Positions 42,467 to 52,024 of a stretch of DNA of 64,000 bases are shown piece after piece. This DNA comes from Cupriavidus pampae. Its GTDB lineage: Bacteria > Pseudomonadota > Gammaproteobacteria > Burkholderiales > Burkholderiaceae. The translations under genes were made by a program, and so were the position numbers. The stretch lies in NCBI RefSeq assembly GCF_914271485.1, contig NZ_CAJZAG010000001.1:62001-126000 (forward strand), given 5' to 3'. Each line of letters begins with the position of its first letter. The stretch's first letter is position 1. The notes beneath the pieces are model-generated. The model was not told the DNA's origin. It saw nothing but the letters and a program-made list of their open reading frames with translations, and did not search any database.

Positions 42467-43444
42467 TCAGTGAAAACGTCCCGGGACGGTCGGGCGGGTG
42501 TTCAGGCGGGTGTTCGCGGTGGCCCCAACCGAGGTGCCTCCTACAGCCGCCCGTCGGCCCAGCGCCACCACGGCGATGACCGCGATCGCAAATCCGACCG
42601 TCGCGGCGTCGAGCGGCTCGCCCAGAATCAGTGCGCCACCCGCGAGTGTGAGAAACGGTTGCAGCAATTGTATCTGGCCGACGCGGGCCACGCCGCCTTT
42701 TGCCAGACCGGCGTACCAGAACAGGAAGCCGATGAACATCGAGAACACGGAAACATAGGCCATGCCGAGCCATGCGCGCGGCGATGCCACGGCGATGGCG
42801 TCGGCCTGATGGTGCGTGAGCCACGCCACCACAGGGACCAGCAGCGGCAGCGACACCACCAGCGCCCAGCTGATCGTTTCGAGCCCACCGAGTTCGCGCG
42901 ATAGCTTGCCGCCTTCGGCATAACCGAGCGCGCCCAGCACCACGGCCGCAAACAGATACCAGTCCGCATGCTGGAGGCCGCCCGCGCCCTGCCACAGCGC
43001 GAAGCCGACCACGAGCGCGCTACCCGCCAGTGCGGACAGCCAGAAGGCGAACGATGGACGTTCCTGCCCGAACCACGCGGCGAACACGGCGGTGGCCAGC
43101 GGCAGCAGGCCGATCACGATGGCGCCGTGCGCGGCAGGCACTTCGCGCATCGCCAGCGAGGAAAACACCGGAAAGCCGACCACCACGCCGATTGCGGTGA
43201 CGATCAGCCGCAGCCATTGCCGGCCCTGCGGCCGGCGTTCCGCGGAGAGCGCGCCGCGCAGTGCCAGCAGGCCAAGCGCGAGCACGGCGGCGATGACCGC
43301 GCGCCCCAGCGCGACGAATAGCGCATCGAACTCGGCCACCGCCATACGCGTGAACGGCAGCGTCTGGCTGAAGATGGCCACGCCGATCAGTCCCAGCAGC
43401 ATGCCGCCGCCGTTGGGGCTGTGGGTGGGGGTGCGTTGCGTCAT
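42467..43444 (-). CDS. EamA/DMT family transporter
   Basis: A 325-residue inner-membrane protein with about ten hydrophobic segments arranged as two EamA repeats. It starts GGGMLLGLIGVAIFSQTLPFTR (in part), with MREVPAAHGAIVIGLLPLATAVFA (in part) in the first repeat and GLAKGGVARVGQIQLLQPFLTLAGGALILGE (in part) in the second. DMT members often export amino acids or metabolites. It lies between a LysE exporter (20-base gap) and ridA (10-base gap), suggesting export of a toxic or surplus amino compound. Confidence 0.88.
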   Translation of the reverse strand: MTQRTPTHSPNGGGMLLGLIGVAIFSQTLPFTRMAVAEFDALFVALGRAVIAAVLALGLLALRGALSAERRPQGRQWLRLIVTAIGVVVGFPVFSSLAMREVPAAHGAIVIGLLPLATAVFAAWFGQERPSFAFWLSALAGSALVVGFALWQGAGGLQHADWYLFAAVVLGALGYAEGGKLSRELGGLETISWALVVSLPLLVPVVAWLTHHQADAIAVASPRAWLGMAYVSVFSMFIGFLFWYAGLAKGGVARVGQIQLLQPFLTLAGGALILGEPLDAATVGFAIAVIAVVALGRRAAVGGTSVGATANTRLNTRPTVPGRFH

Positions 43445-43464
43445 GACGGGTCTCCGCTGTTCTT

Positions 43465-44103
43465 TTAGTGGCTACCGGGACGCGCGCCCATGGCGATCCA
43501 CAGTGCGGTGAGCCCAAGCGCGAGCCCCATGATTCGGTTGAACCATGCGACACGATTGCCATGCGCGAGCCAGCGGCGCAGCGACGCGCCGAGCACGCCG
43601 TAGAAGCCGTTGCTGACGAAGCCGAGCGTGGCGAACACCGCGCTGACGAGCGCCGCGCGATGTAGTGTCGACGGCGCGCCGGCCATATAGGAAGCGGCGA
43701 CCGCGAGCGAGAGCATCCACGCCTTGATATTGGCGTACTGCAGCGCCGCCGATTGCCATACGGTCATCGGCCGCAGCACCTGCTTTTCCGAGAGCGTGGT
43801 GCTGCGCGCGATGCGTGCCGCGAGCCAGAGCAGATAGATCACGCCCGCCACATGGATCAGCGTGGCGAGCCACGGACTGGCGAGGATCAGCGCGCCCACG
43901 CCCGCCGCGCACAACGCGACGATGCTGGCGAAGCCGATCGACACGCCGAGGCTGTGCGGCAGCGTGGCGCGCATGCCGAAGTTCGCGCCGGTGACGGCGG
44001 CGATGGTGGTGTTCGGGCCGGGTGTGAACGTGCCCACCACCAGTAGCGTGACGAGCGCGAAAAACTGTTCGGTGGGCAACCCGGAGAGCCAGACGTTACT
44101 CAT
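43465..44103 (-). CDS. LysE/RhtB family amino-acid exporter
   Basis: A 212-residue membrane protein with six hydrophobic segments. The family signature VVGTFTPGPNTTIAAVTGANFGMRATLPHSLGVSIGF (in part) is at residues 22-58, with the TPGP motif. Substrates in the family include lysine, arginine, homoserine, threonine and cysteine derivatives. Its start overlaps the stop of the AlaX-like gene by 4 bases, so the two are translated together. Confidence 0.9.
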   Translation of the reverse strand: MSNVWLSGLPTEQFFALVTLLVVGTFTPGPNTTIAAVTGANFGMRATLPHSLGVSIGFASIVALCAAGVGALILASPWLATLIHVAGVIYLLWLAARIARSTTLSEKQVLRPMTVWQSAALQYANIKAWMLSLAVAASYMAGAPSTLHRAALVSAVFATLGFVSNGFYGVLGASLRRWLAHGNRVAWFNRIMGLALGLTALWIAMGARPGSH

Positions 44104-44816
44104 GCGAAATTCACCACCACGCGCCGGTTGGTGCGGCTCTTCTTCTCGATCTTGGTCACGACGATGGCCCCGATCTCACGCGTGTTGGCCACGTGGGTAC
44201 CGCCACACGGCTGGCGATCGATGCCCGGGATCTCGATGATGCGGATGTGCTCGGTGCCGGCCGGCGGCGCGGCGCCGATGGTGCGCACGAGGTCCGGTTG
44301 CGCGGCCAATGCTTCGGGCGTAATGCGATCGATGCGGATGTCGGTCTGCGCATCGATCAGCGCATTGAGCCGCGTGGTCAGGTCCGCCTTGTCGAGTGTC
44401 GACTCGGGCAGATCGAAGTCGATGCGCGCCGAATCGGGCGAGATGCCACAGCCCGTTACCGGTACGGGAATCAGCGAGCCGAGCAGATGCAGGCAAGTAT
44501 GCAGACGCATCAGGCGATGACGACGCGTCCAGTCGATGGCCACAGTGACGCGATCGCCCACCGCGGGGCGGGGCGACTCGGGGGCGAGCACATGCACGAT
44601 GCGCGTGCGATCGTCGGCATAGACCGTATCGGCGATGGCGAGCTGGCTGCCGTCGGCAAGCGTCAGCGTGCCGGTATCGCCGGCCTGTCCGCCGCTGCGC
44701 GCGTAACACACGGTCTGGTCGAGTTCGATGCCGTCGTCGCTTGCCGCGATCACGGTGGCCTCGCACGAGGTGAGGTAGGCGTCGTCGTCGAAGCGCTTGC
44801 GGGTGGGGGCGGACAT
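44100..44816 (-). CDS. Alanyl-tRNA editing protein (AlaX family)
   Basis: A 238-residue free-standing editing domain that clears Ser or Gly wrongly attached to tRNA-Ala. Both zinc-binding motifs are intact: RLHTCLHLLG (HxxxH) near residues 104-112 and QPCGGTHVANT (CxxxH) near 207-217. The N-terminal part has VCYARSGGQAGDTGTL, as in the AlaRS-like glycine-rich domain. A mistranslation guard inside an amino-acid exporter and RidA operon implies the pathway handles serine-like or related amino acids. Starts 30 bases after the VOC gene. Confidence 0.92.
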   Translation of the reverse strand: MSAPTRKRFDDDAYLTSCEATVIAASDDGIELDQTVCYARSGGQAGDTGTLTLADGSQLAIADTVYADDRTRIVHVLAPESPRPAVGDRVTVAIDWTRRHRLMRLHTCLHLLGSLIPVPVTGCGISPDSARIDFDLPESTLDKADLTTRLNALIDAQTDIRIDRITPEALAAQPDLVRTIGAAPPAGTEHIRIIEIPGIDRQPCGGTHVANTREIGAIVVTKIEKKSRTNRRVVVNFA

Positions 44817-44846
44817 CCGGGGTCTCCGTTCTTCTGGGTGCTGGGG

Positions 44847-45521
44847 CTACTGCAACGTTTTCACGCCGCTCGGGGTTTCAATCTCGGCGCGCAGCAGGGG
44901 CACGCCGTCGCTCTGCTCGATCGCGATCAGATGCTCGGCGCCAATCCACGCGAGGCCCTGGCGCAGCAGTTCCGCGTGGGGATGGCTGCCATGCAGGCGG
45001 CGCAATGCAAGGTCCTGCCTTGGCAGGCTCTGGCCGGGGTAGTTCGAGACATCCCACTGGATCAGCGTGGGAAACAGGCCCTCGCCCGCGCTCGCGGCTT
45101 CGCCACGCCACGCGGGTAGCGCGCCGTCGTCGGGCACGGTCAGGCGCCAGTGCAGATCGCCGCGTGACATCGGAATCGGGGGTGCCAGGCGGTCGGGATA
45201 CTGCGCCTGCCAGCGCGACAGGTCGGCGGGGCGCTCCACGCGCGCGGCCCAGTGCAGCAGGAACGGGCCGTCGCGCAGGCGCTGTTGGACCAGATCGCTA
45301 TCGAGGCCGAACCAGCGCGCGCGCTCGGCGGTCCCGTCCGGGTCGATCGCAATCACTTCGAGGTAGATGCCGCCATACATGCCAAGCACGCGGTTGTGCG
45401 TGCCCATGCGTGCGTGGGCACCACCGCCGGTCGGGGCGATGCCGAGCGTGGCGGCAACATAGTCCACGCCGGTATCGAGGTCCGGCGCGGCAATCACGAG
45501 GTGGTCCAGGGCGAGTGTCAT
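44847..45521 (-). CDS. VOC family protein (glyoxalase-like)
   Basis: A 224-residue protein starting MTLALDHLVIAAPDLDTGVDYV (in part), with a betaalphabetabetabeta glyoxalase-fold opening and His7 as a possible metal ligand, then GIYLEVIAIDPDG with a matching Glu. The pattern fits the glyoxalase-like (Glyoxalase_3) group of unknown substrate. First gene of the seven-gene minus-strand operon. It is divergent from the MocR gene with 84 bases between starts, where the GTACAGT repeats lie. Confidence 0.85.
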   Translation of the reverse strand: MTLALDHLVIAAPDLDTGVDYVAATLGIAPTGGGAHARMGTHNRVLGMYGGIYLEVIAIDPDGTAERARWFGLDSDLVQQRLRDGPFLLHWAARVERPADLSRWQAQYPDRLAPPIPMSRGDLHWRLTVPDDGALPAWRGEAASAGEGLFPTLIQWDVSNYPGQSLPRQDLALRRLHGSHPHAELLRQGLAWIGAEHLIAIEQSDGVPLLRAEIETPSGVKTLQ

Positions 45522-45548
45522 CGTGGGTTGATGGTAGACAAGGTTCTC

Positions 45549-45591
45549 GGTACAGTACCGGTACAGTTCTGCGGATCGTATTCTGTACAGT
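45549..45591. promoter_or_regulatory. GTACAGT repeat array, candidate MocR operator
   Basis: GGTACAGT at 45549-45556 and 45560-45567 (11-base period, one helical turn) and GTACAGT at 45585-45591, all in the 84-base gap between the divergent VOC-operon and the MocR gene. MocR regulators bind direct repeats of this kind. A TATTCT -10 candidate (45579-45584) for the plus-strand gene abuts the third copy. Confidence 0.6.
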
Positions 45592-45605
45592 TGCGGGAGC
45601 ACCAC

Positions 45606-47234
45606 ATGGAAAGCATCCAGGACGGCGCCGAGCGTGCCGGCCAAGACCGCAAGCATAGTGATAAAGGCGGCGGAAAAGCTAGCGCGGGCGCTGGCGAGGC
45701 GGGAAATGAACCGGCCATCGAGAACAAAGGCGGCGAAGGTGTCGGCCCCAGGGCGGGCGGCCGCTCGCTGCGGCTGGTCATGCCCGGCGCGGGCAATGCC
45801 GGTGGCCATGCCAACACCGAGCGCATGCCGGACCCGGTGCCATCGGCGCAGATGACGCTGGTCGAGCAGTTGACCGAATGGGCCCGGCTGCGTATCGACG
45901 AGCGTGTGTTCCGCGCGGGCATGCGCATGCCGTCGATCCGCCAGCTGGCGCAGGAGAAGGGCATCTCGCGCTTCACCGTGGTAGAGGCGTACGAGCGGCT
46001 GGTGGCGCTGGGATACCTCGAATCGCGCCGCGGCTCGGGGTTCTACGTGCGCGAGCGCGCCGGCCAGCACGCGGCGGGCATCGCCGCCACGCCGCCGCTC
46101 TCGCCGTCCGCGCGCGCGATCGATGTGACCTGGCTGCTGCGCAGCATGTTTCATTCGGCGGAGCCACATAAGGCGCCGGGCTGGGGCTTTCTGCCCAACG
46201 ACTGGCTCGATGGCGAACTGGTCGGCAGTGCGCTGCGCGGGCTGGGCCGGCAGCCCGGCAATCATTTCCTCGCCAGTGGCACGCCGCAGGGTTTCCTGCC
46301 GCTGCGCCAGCAGTTGCGGACGCGGCTCGAAGAGCTAGAGATCGGCGTTACGCCCGAGCAGATCGTCATGACCTCGGGCATTACGCAGGCGTTCGACCTG
46401 ATCGCGCGGCAATTCCTGCATCCCGGCGATGCCGTGCTGGTGGGCGACCCCGCCTGGTTCGTGATGTTCGCGCGCTTTGCCGCGCAGGGCGCGCAGGTGA
46501 TGGGCGTGCCGTACACCGCCGACGGGCCGGATCTGGAGGCGCTCGAGCGTATCGTGCAGGCGCACCGGCCCAAGCTGTTCGTCGTCAATTCCGTCCTGCA
46601 CAATCCGACCGGCACCTCGCTGTCGGCCGCACGCGCGTTCCGGCTGCTGCAACTGGCCGAGCAGTACGACTTCCTGATCGTCGAGGACGACATCTACTGC
46701 GACCTGTGCCCGCCGGGACACGCGGCGACGCGGCTGGCCAGTCTCGATCAGCTGCGCCGTGTGATCTACCTTGGCAGCTTCTCGAAGACGCTCGCGGCCA
46801 ATCTGCGGGTCGGCTTTATCGCGGCCAGCCCGGATCTGGCCGTGACGCTGACCGACAGCAAGCTGCTGACCGGCATGGCCACGCCCGAGATCAACGAGCG
46901 CGTGCTGTACAAGGTGCTGACCGAAGGCCATTACCGCAAGCACGTGGAGCGCGTGCGCATGCGGCTGGACCGCGCGCGCGACGATACGCGGCGCGCGCTC
47001 GAGGATCTGGGTCTGCGCATGTTCCCGGGCCAGTCGGCGGGCATGTATCTGTGGGCCGACACCGGGCGCGACACCAATGCCATCGCCACGGCAGGGCACG
47101 AGGAGGGCTATCTGTTCGCGCCAGGCAGCCTGTTTTCGCCCTCGCAGATGCCATCGGCCTGGATGCGCTTCAACGTGGCCAGCAGTACGGATCCGGGCAT
47201 GCTGCGGTTTCTGGCTGGGCAGCTCGAACGCTGA
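45606..47234 (+). CDS. MocR-type regulator (GntR HTH plus aminotransferase fold)
   Basis: A 542-residue fusion. The first 80 residues are Gly/Ala/Lys-rich and probably disordered. The GntR winged helix follows (FRAGMRMPSIRQLAQEKGISRFTVVEAYERLVALGYLE, in part), then a linker and an aminotransferase domain with VMTSGITQAFDLIARQF, NSVLHNPTG, LIVEDDIYCDLC and the PLP lysine in LGSFSKTLAANLRVGF. GGGAG lies 6 bases before the ATG. It is divergent from the RidA/AlaX/exporter operon and is the likely regulator, sensing an amino compound through PLP. Confidence 0.92.
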   Translation: MESIQDGAERAGQDRKHSDKGGGKASAGAGEAGNEPAIENKGGEGVGPRAGGRSLRLVMPGAGNAGGHANTERMPDPVPSAQMTLVEQLTEWARLRIDERVFRAGMRMPSIRQLAQEKGISRFTVVEAYERLVALGYLESRRGSGFYVRERAGQHAAGIAATPPLSPSARAIDVTWLLRSMFHSAEPHKAPGWGFLPNDWLDGELVGSALRGLGRQPGNHFLASGTPQGFLPLRQQLRTRLEELEIGVTPEQIVMTSGITQAFDLIARQFLHPGDAVLVGDPAWFVMFARFAAQGAQVMGVPYTADGPDLEALERIVQAHRPKLFVVNSVLHNPTGTSLSAARAFRLLQLAEQYDFLIVEDDIYCDLCPPGHAATRLASLDQLRRVIYLGSFSKTLAANLRVGFIAASPDLAVTLTDSKLLTGMATPEINERVLYKVLTEGHYRKHVERVRMRLDRARDDTRRALEDLGLRMFPGQSAGMYLWADTGRDTNAIATAGHEEGYLFAPGSLFSPSQMPSAWMRFNVASSTDPGMLRFLAGQLER

Positions 47235-47263
47235 GGTTGACTGAGGTTGAATTCTATCGGGGT

Positions 47264-47289
47264 TGAAATCCATACTTGGCAGCCCCATT
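47264..47289 (+). promoter_or_regulatory. Sigma32 heat-shock promoter of htpG
   Basis: TTGAAA (47264-47269), a 14-base spacer and CCCCAT (47284-47289) followed by TTTT match the sigma32 consensus CTTGAAA-N11-15-CCCCATNT. The transcript would start near 47297, about 78 bases before the ATG. Confidence 0.8.
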
Positions 47290-47374
47290 TTTGCGCACAT
47301 CGACCCTCGCCGCATCAACGCATTGACGGCAGGGGCACTGATTTGACTATTGTTTCGTTTTCAAGAGGAGAACC

Positions 47375-49276
47375 ATGACCGCGCCGCATGAGACGATGAG
47401 CTTCCAGGCGGAAGTGAAGCAGTTGCTGCACCTGATGATCCACTCGCTGTATAGCAACAAGGAAATCTTCCTGCGCGAGCTGGTATCCAACGCCTCCGAC
47501 GCCACCGACAAGCTGCGCTTCGAGGCCATCGCCAATCCGTCGTTACTGGAAAACGACGCCGATCTGGCCATCCGCATCGAGGCTGACGCCGCCACGCGCA
47601 CGCTGCGCATCACCGACAACGGTATCGGCATGAGCCGCGACGAGGCGATTCGCAACCTCGGCACGATTGCACGTTCAGGCACCAAGGAATTCTTCCAGCA
47701 GCTCTCGGGTGATCAGCAGAAAGACGCGGCGCTGATCGGTCAGTTCGGCGTGGGCTTCTATTCGGCGTTTATCGTCGCCGACAAGGTCACCGTGGAAACG
47801 CGCCGCGCGGGCCTGACCGCCGACGAGGCCGTGCGCTGGGAAAGCACCGGCGACGGCGAGTTTACGATCGACGCGATCTCGCGCGCCGAGCGCGGCTCCA
47901 CCATCACGCTGCATCTGCGCGAGGGCGAGGACGATTTCCTGTCGTCCTACCGTCTGCGCCACATCATCCAGAAGTACTCGGACCATATCTCGCTGCCGAT
48001 TCGCATGCCCAAGGAAGAGTGGGATGCGGAGTCGAGCACGCACAAGGTCACGGGCGAGTGGGAGAGCGTGAACCAGGCCAGCGCGCTGTGGACGCGCAAC
48101 AAGAGCGATATCACGGACGAGCAGTACCAGACGTTCTATCAGCACCTCTCGCACGACAATCAGGCGCCGCTCGCGTGGACGCACAATCGTGTGGAAGGCC
48201 GCAGCGAATATACGCAGCTGCTGTATATCCCTGCTCGTGCGCCGTTCGATCTGTTCGATCGCAATCACAAGGCCGGGCTCAAGCTGTATGTGAAGCGCGT
48301 GTTCATCATGGACGATGCGGACCAGCTGCTGCCGGCGTACCTGCGCTTCGTCAAGGGCGTGGTGGACTCGGCGGACCTGCCGCTGAACGTGTCGCGTGAA
48401 CTGCTGCAGGAGTCCCGCGATGTGAAGGCGATTCGCGAAGGCTGCACCAAGCGCGTGTTGTCGATGCTCGAGACGCTGGCCGACAGCGAAGACGAAGCCG
48501 AACGCGCCAAATACACGACGTTCTGGGAGCAGTTCGGCCAGGTGCTGAAGGAAGGCACGGGCGAGGACACCGGCAATGGCGAGCGCATTGCCAAGCTGCT
48601 GCGCTTTGCATCGACGCATGCCGACACCGCCGAGCAATCGGTGGCGCTGGCCGCGTACGTGGGCCGTATGAAGGAAGGCCAGGACAAGATTTACTACGTC
48701 ACGGCCGACACGTATGCCGCGGCGAAGTCGAGCCCGCACCTCGAGGTGTTCCGCAAGAAGGGTATCGAAGTCCTGTTGCTGACCGAACGCGTCGACGAGT
48801 GGATGCTGTCGTACCTGCAAGAGTTCGATGGCAAGGAGCTGGTGTCGGTGGCGCGCGGCGACCTCGACCTCGGTACGCTGGCCGATGCGGAAGAGAAGGC
48901 CGAGCAGGAGAAGGCCGAGACCGAGTGGAAGGAAGTGGTCGATCGTGCGAAGACCGTGCTCGAAGGCAAGGCCAAGGATGTACGCGTGACGCTGCGTCTG
49001 ACCGAGTCCGCTTCGTGCCTGGTGTCCGATGACGGCGACATGAGCGGCTATCTGCAGCGCCTGCTCAAGCAAGCCGGCCAGAAGGCCCCGGACGCGCAAC
49101 CGATCCTCGAACTGAACCCGGAACATGCGCTGGTGAAGAAGCTGCGCGATATTCCGGACGGCGAAGCGTTTGGCGATCGCGTGCGCGTGCTGTTCGATCA
49201 GGCGTTGCTGGCGGAAGGCGGCATGCTGGACGATCCGGCCGCGTACGTGCAGCGCGTGAATCGTCTGCTGGCCTGA
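47375..49276 (+). CDS. htpG: Molecular chaperone HtpG (Hsp90)
   Basis: A 633-residue cytosolic ATP-dependent chaperone. The N-terminal GHKL ATPase has [19 protein letters not shown] (in part), [28 protein letters not shown] (in part) and [18 protein letters not shown] (in part); the middle domain has [33 protein letters not shown] (in part). Length is normal for bacterial HtpG, and the C-terminal EEVD of eukaryotic Hsp90 is absent as expected. AGAGGAG precedes the ATG. The sigma32 promoter upstream indicates heat induction. Confidence 0.97.
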   Translation: MTAPHETMSFQAEVKQLLHLMIHSLYSNKEIFLRELVSNASDATDKLRFEAIANPSLLENDADLAIRIEADAATRTLRITDNGIGMSRDEAIRNLGTIARSGTKEFFQQLSGDQQKDAALIGQFGVGFYSAFIVADKVTVETRRAGLTADEAVRWESTGDGEFTIDAISRAERGSTITLHLREGEDDFLSSYRLRHIIQKYSDHISLPIRMPKEEWDAESSTHKVTGEWESVNQASALWTRNKSDITDEQYQTFYQHLSHDNQAPLAWTHNRVEGRSEYTQLLYIPARAPFDLFDRNHKAGLKLYVKRVFIMDDADQLLPAYLRFVKGVVDSADLPLNVSRELLQESRDVKAIREGCTKRVLSMLETLADSEDEAERAKYTTFWEQFGQVLKEGTGEDTGNGERIAKLLRFASTHADTAEQSVALAAYVGRMKEGQDKIYYVTADTYAAAKSSPHLEVFRKKGIEVLLLTERVDEWMLSYLQEFDGKELVSVARGDLDLGTLADAEEKAEQEKAETEWKEVVDRAKTVLEGKAKDVRVTLRLTESASCLVSDDGDMSGYLQRLLKQAGQKAPDAQPILELNPEHALVKKLRDIPDGEAFGDRVRVLFDQALLAEGGMLDDPAAYVQRVNRLLA

Positions 49277-49307
49277 GATAGATGATCGGCGCCGGGGTGA
49301 AAGCACC

Positions 49308-49796
49308 GTGACTACCAAACGCTGCTTTCCCCCGGTGGTGGACGCCAACACGCGCGTCCTGATACTCGGCAGCCTGCCGGGCGAAATCTCACTCGCGCAG
49401 AGCCAGTATTATGCGCACAAGCAGAACCAGTTCTGGCGCCTGGTCGGCGAGGTCATCGGGCAGGACCTCGTCGCCATGCCCTACGAGCAGCGCTTGCAAA
49501 CGCTTCTGGCGCACAATGTCGGCTTATGGGACGTTGTCGCCGAAGCCAGACGCGAAGGCAGCCTCGACAGCAATATCCGCGACCATGCGGGGAATGACCT
49601 GATGGGGTTGATCGACTCGCTGCCCAAGTTGCAGATGATTGCGTTCAATGGTGGTACGGCCGAGCGTCTTGGTTTGAGGGCTCTCGGTCGGTACGGTGGC
49701 AACCATCGCATCCTCAGGCTTCCTTCCAGTAGTCCTGCCCATACCATGCCGTATGCGGAAAAACTGCATGCTTGGCGGGAACTCGCGTTTTTTTGA
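49308..49796 (+). CDS. DNA-deoxyinosine glycosylase (uracil-DNA-glycosylase superfamily)
   Basis: A 162-residue enzyme of the small UDG-fold group that removes hypoxanthine from DNA. Motifs are ILGSLPGEISLAQSQYYAHKQNQFW (in part), with the GSLPG active-site loop and NQFW base pocket, and LRLPSSSPAHTM near the C-terminus. It starts with GTG at 49308, 31 bases after htpG. Its role complements RdgB (12.4 kb), which keeps dITP out of the pool. GC content looks lower toward its 3' end, where a lower-GC segment begins. Confidence 0.88.
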   Translation: MTTKRCFPPVVDANTRVLILGSLPGEISLAQSQYYAHKQNQFWRLVGEVIGQDLVAMPYEQRLQTLLAHNVGLWDVVAEARREGSLDSNIRDHAGNDLMGLIDSLPKLQMIAFNGGTAERLGLRALGRYGGNHRILRLPSSSPAHTMPYAEKLHAWRELAFF

Positions 49797-49819
49797 GTAC
49801 GTTTTTTTGGAATTCCCCG

Positions 49820-52024
49820 ATGGAAATCAAGGTCAACTTTCTCGATAAGCTTCGTCTTGAAGCCAAATTCGATGATTTCACGGTAGTGGCCGATCAGCCT
49901 ATCCGTTATAAGGGCGATGGCTCTGCACCGGGGCCGTTCGACTATTTTCTGGCCTCATCGGCATTGTGTGCGGCTTACTTTGTCAAATTGTATTGCGCCA
50001 CTCGCAATATTCCGACCGAGAACATCCGTCTGTCGCAGAATAATATTGTTGATCCGGAAAACCGATATCAACAAATATTCAAGATTCAGGTCGAATTGCC
50101 GGCAGATATTTCTGCCAAAGATCGGCAGGGAATTTTGCGTTCCATCGATCGTTGCACGGTAAAGAAAGTAGTGCAGGCTGGCCCCGAGTTTGTGATCGAA
50201 GAGGTCGAGAACCTGGATGCCGATGCCCAGGCATTGCTGACGTTGAAGCCGGCGGCTGACGCCAGCACCTATATCGCGGGCAAGGATTTGCCGTTGGAGC
50301 AAACGATCGCCAATATGTCGGCCATCTTGGCCGGCTTGGGGATGAAGATTGAAATTGCTTCGTGGCGTAATATCGTTCCCAATGTCTGGTCGCTGCATAT
50401 CCGTGACGCCCACTCGCCAATGTGTTTTACCAATGGCAAGGGCGCGACCAAGGAAAGCGCGTTGGCGTCGGCGTTGGGAGAGTTCATCGAGCGGCTGAAC
50501 TGCAACCATTTCTATGCCGGTACCTATTGGGGCGAAGAGCTCGCTAATGCGGATTTTGTACACTATCCGAACGAGCGCTGGTTCAAGCCTGGGCGCAAAG
50601 ATGCGCTACCGGCCGAGATCCTCGATGATTACACCCGGTCTATCTACAACCCCGATGGCGAGTTGCGTGGCTCGCACCTGTACGAGACAAACTCGGGGAA
50701 TGTGAGTCGCGGTATCTGTTCGCTCCCGTTTGTACGGCAGTCGGACGGGGAGGTGGTGTATTTCCCCTCCAATTTGATCGAAAACCTCTATGCCAGCAAT
50801 GGCATGAGTGCCGGCAATACGCTGGCCGAAGCGCAAGTGCAATGTCTGTCGGAAATTTTCGAGCGGGCGGTAAAGCGCGAAATTCTGGAGGGCGAGATGG
50901 CACTGCCTGATGTGCCTCAGGAAGTGCTGGCAAAATATCCGGGGATTCTGGCTGGCATTCAGGTGCTGGAGGAGCAAGGCTTTCCGATCCTGGTGAAGGA
51001 TGCCTCACTGGGTGGAATGTATCCGGTGATGTGCGTGACCTTGATGAATCCCAAAACAGGGGGTGTCTTTGCTTCGTTCGGTGCGCACCCAAGCTTTGAG
51101 GTGGCGCTGGAGCGCAGTCTGACGGAATTGCTGCAAGGCCGCAGTTTTGAAGGCCTGAACGATCTGCCCCAGCCCACCTTTGTCAGTAACGCGGTGACTG
51201 AGCCCAACAATTTTGTTGAGCACTTCATCGATTCCAGCGGTGTCGTGTCGTGGCGCTTTTTCAGCGCCAAGGCAGATTTCGATTTCGTCGAGTGGGATTT
51301 CTCCGGTCAGGGCGAGAACTCCAATGCGGAGGAAGCCGCGACGTTGCTCGGCATTCTCGAAGGCATGGGTAAAGAGGTGTACACGGCGGTGTATGACCAG
51401 CTAGGCGCCACCGCTTGCCGAATTCTGGTTCCGGGCTATTCGGAAGTTTATCCGGTAGAAGATTTGATCTGGGATAACACCAACAAGGCCCTGTCGTTCC
51501 GCGCCGATATCCTGAACTTGCATCGCCTGGACGACGCGGCCCTGGAAGCCCTGCTTGAACGTCTGGACAACAGTGAGCTCGATGAATACTCCGATATCGC
51601 CACGCTGATCGGCATCGAGTTTGACGAGAATACAGATTGGGGGCAGCTGACAGTTCTGGAGTTGAAGCTGCTCATTCATCTCGCCTTGAAGCAGTTTGAG
51701 GCGGCGCAGGAACTGGTTGGCGCCTTCCTGCAGTACAACGACAACTCGGTCGAGCGCGGGCTGTTTTATCAGGCCATGAATGTGGTGCTGGAAGTGCTGC
51801 TGGATGACGACCTGGAACTGGATGACTACGTGGTCAACTTCCGTCGCATGTATGGCAATGCGCGGATGGACGCGGTGCTGGGTTCGGTGGACGGCAGCGT
51901 GCGTTTCTATGGCTTGACGCCAACCAGCATGAAGTTGGAGGGTCTCGACAGACACCAGCGCGTGCTCGACAGCTACAAGAAGCTGCATACGGCGCGGGCA
52001 AAAGCGGCGGCGACAGCCGGGTAG
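49820..52024 (+). CDS. OsmC-YcaO fusion protein
   Basis: A 734-residue protein. Residues 1-150 are an OsmC-like domain (GPFDYFLASSALCAAYFVKLYC with a redox-type Cys, in part). Residues about 165-590 are a YcaO domain with the ATP-binding pattern ESALASALGEFIERL and CLSEIFERAVKREI. A C-terminal helical part (LLIHLALKQFEAAQELVGAFL, in part) resembles the TPR region of E. coli YcaO. The E. coli protein helps RimO methylthiolate ribosomal protein S12, so that role is a reasonable guess. No azole-peptide partner genes lie nearby. Codon use is visibly less GC-rich than in htpG or the RpiR gene. Confidence 0.9.
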   Translation: MEIKVNFLDKLRLEAKFDDFTVVADQPIRYKGDGSAPGPFDYFLASSALCAAYFVKLYCATRNIPTENIRLSQNNIVDPENRYQQIFKIQVELPADISAKDRQGILRSIDRCTVKKVVQAGPEFVIEEVENLDADAQALLTLKPAADASTYIAGKDLPLEQTIANMSAILAGLGMKIEIASWRNIVPNVWSLHIRDAHSPMCFTNGKGATKESALASALGEFIERLNCNHFYAGTYWGEELANADFVHYPNERWFKPGRKDALPAEILDDYTRSIYNPDGELRGSHLYETNSGNVSRGICSLPFVRQSDGEVVYFPSNLIENLYASNGMSAGNTLAEAQVQCLSEIFERAVKREILEGEMALPDVPQEVLAKYPGILAGIQVLEEQGFPILVKDASLGGMYPVMCVTLMNPKTGGVFASFGAHPSFEVALERSLTELLQGRSFEGLNDLPQPTFVSNAVTEPNNFVEHFIDSSGVVSWRFFSAKADFDFVEWDFSGQGENSNAEEAATLLGILEGMGKEVYTAVYDQLGATACRILVPGYSEVYPVEDLIWDNTNKALSFRADILNLHRLDDAALEALLERLDNSELDEYSDIATLIGIEFDENTDWGQLTVLELKLLIHLALKQFEAAQELVGAFLQYNDNSVERGLFYQAMNVVLEVLLDDDLELDDYVVNFRRMYGNARMDAVLGSVDGSVRFYGLTPTSMKLEGLDRHQRVLDSYKKLHTARAKAAATAG

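Noticed and set aside
49820..52024. Azole-forming (TOMM) peptide cluster around YcaO
   Set aside because: No precursor peptide, dehydrogenase, C-protein or exporter nearby, and the architecture matches the OsmC-YcaO and E. coli YcaO types that do not make peptides.
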